DNA of 5,528 nt from positions 1-5,528 of the forward strand of contig DAOVXI010000118.1 in assembly GCA_030636245.1 (NCBI GenBank), given 5' to 3'. This stretch comes from Deltaproteobacteria bacterium. Its GTDB lineage: Bacteria > Desulfobacterota > GWC2-55-46 > DRQE01. The position numbers were made by a program, and so were the translations under genes. Shown here in pieces: positions 5,504 to 5,528 of this stretch (positions are counted from its first letter, which is position 1; each line of letters opens with the position of its first letter). The notes beneath the pieces are model-generated. The model ran no database searches. It had not been told where the DNA came from and was given only the letters and a program-made list of their open reading frames with translations.

Positions 5504-5528
5504 GGCATGGAGGGTATTAGCTAAGAAC

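Noticed and set aside
5504..5528. Possible divergent gene beginning on the plus strand at the right edge (ATG at 5507)
   Set aside because: The frame hits a stop after five codons and has no promoter or ribosome site.

Overview
The window is a piece of a bacterial chromosome carrying six genes, all read from the minus strand, so genes are described here from high to low coordinates. It is moderately AT-rich by eye, with free use of ATA (Ile) and AGG/AGA (Arg) codons. The gene set (lipA, alaC-like aminotransferase, homoserine dehydrogenase, a TIGR04282-type transferase, Sec-exported proteins) suits a Gram-negative-type free-living bacterium, perhaps a Desulfobacterota/deltaproteobacterium-like or Nitrospirota-like lineage. 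That placement is an inference from gene flavour, not a match to a known genome. There are no mobile elements, CRISPR arrays, rRNA or tRNA genes, and no broken genes apart from the one cut by the left edge.

Region 5442-5528 is the control region of an exported transglutaminase-like protein (4428-5441). It holds a good sigma70-type promoter (TTGACA, 17 bp, TATGTT), a perfect 7-2-7 palindrome over the -10 and predicted start of transcription, and a TATTGATA direct repeat spaced 22 bp. Next, after a 50-bp gap that itself looks like a promoter with an extended -10, comes a nucleotide-sugar-transferase-fold protein of the DUF2064/TIGR04282 family (3706-4377). Its predicted transcription start falls on or within a base or so of the ATG, suggesting a leaderless mRNA.

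After an 88-bp gap (3618-3705) begins a tightly packed gene run: lipA (lipoyl synthase, 2709-3617), an exported ankyrin-repeat protein (1886-2728, overlapping lipA by 20 bp), an AlaC-type aminotransferase (706-1884, 1 bp after the ankyrin gene) and homoserine dehydrogenase (from 697 running off the left edge, with a ribosome binding site that overlaps the aminotransferase stop codon). The spacing argues strongly for a four-gene operon with translational coupling. The last two genes belong to amino-acid metabolism (alanine/aspartate-family transamination and the threonine/methionine branch). LipA provides the lipoyl cofactor for pyruvate and 2-oxoglutarate dehydrogenases and glycine cleavage. 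The ankyrin protein carries a signal peptide and has no obvious biochemical link to its cytoplasmic neighbours.

I found no clear new multi-gene system. The observations most worth a second look are the compact palindrome-bearing promoter of the transglutaminase gene, the apparently leaderless transferase gene, and the exported ankyrin protein embedded in a metabolic operon.
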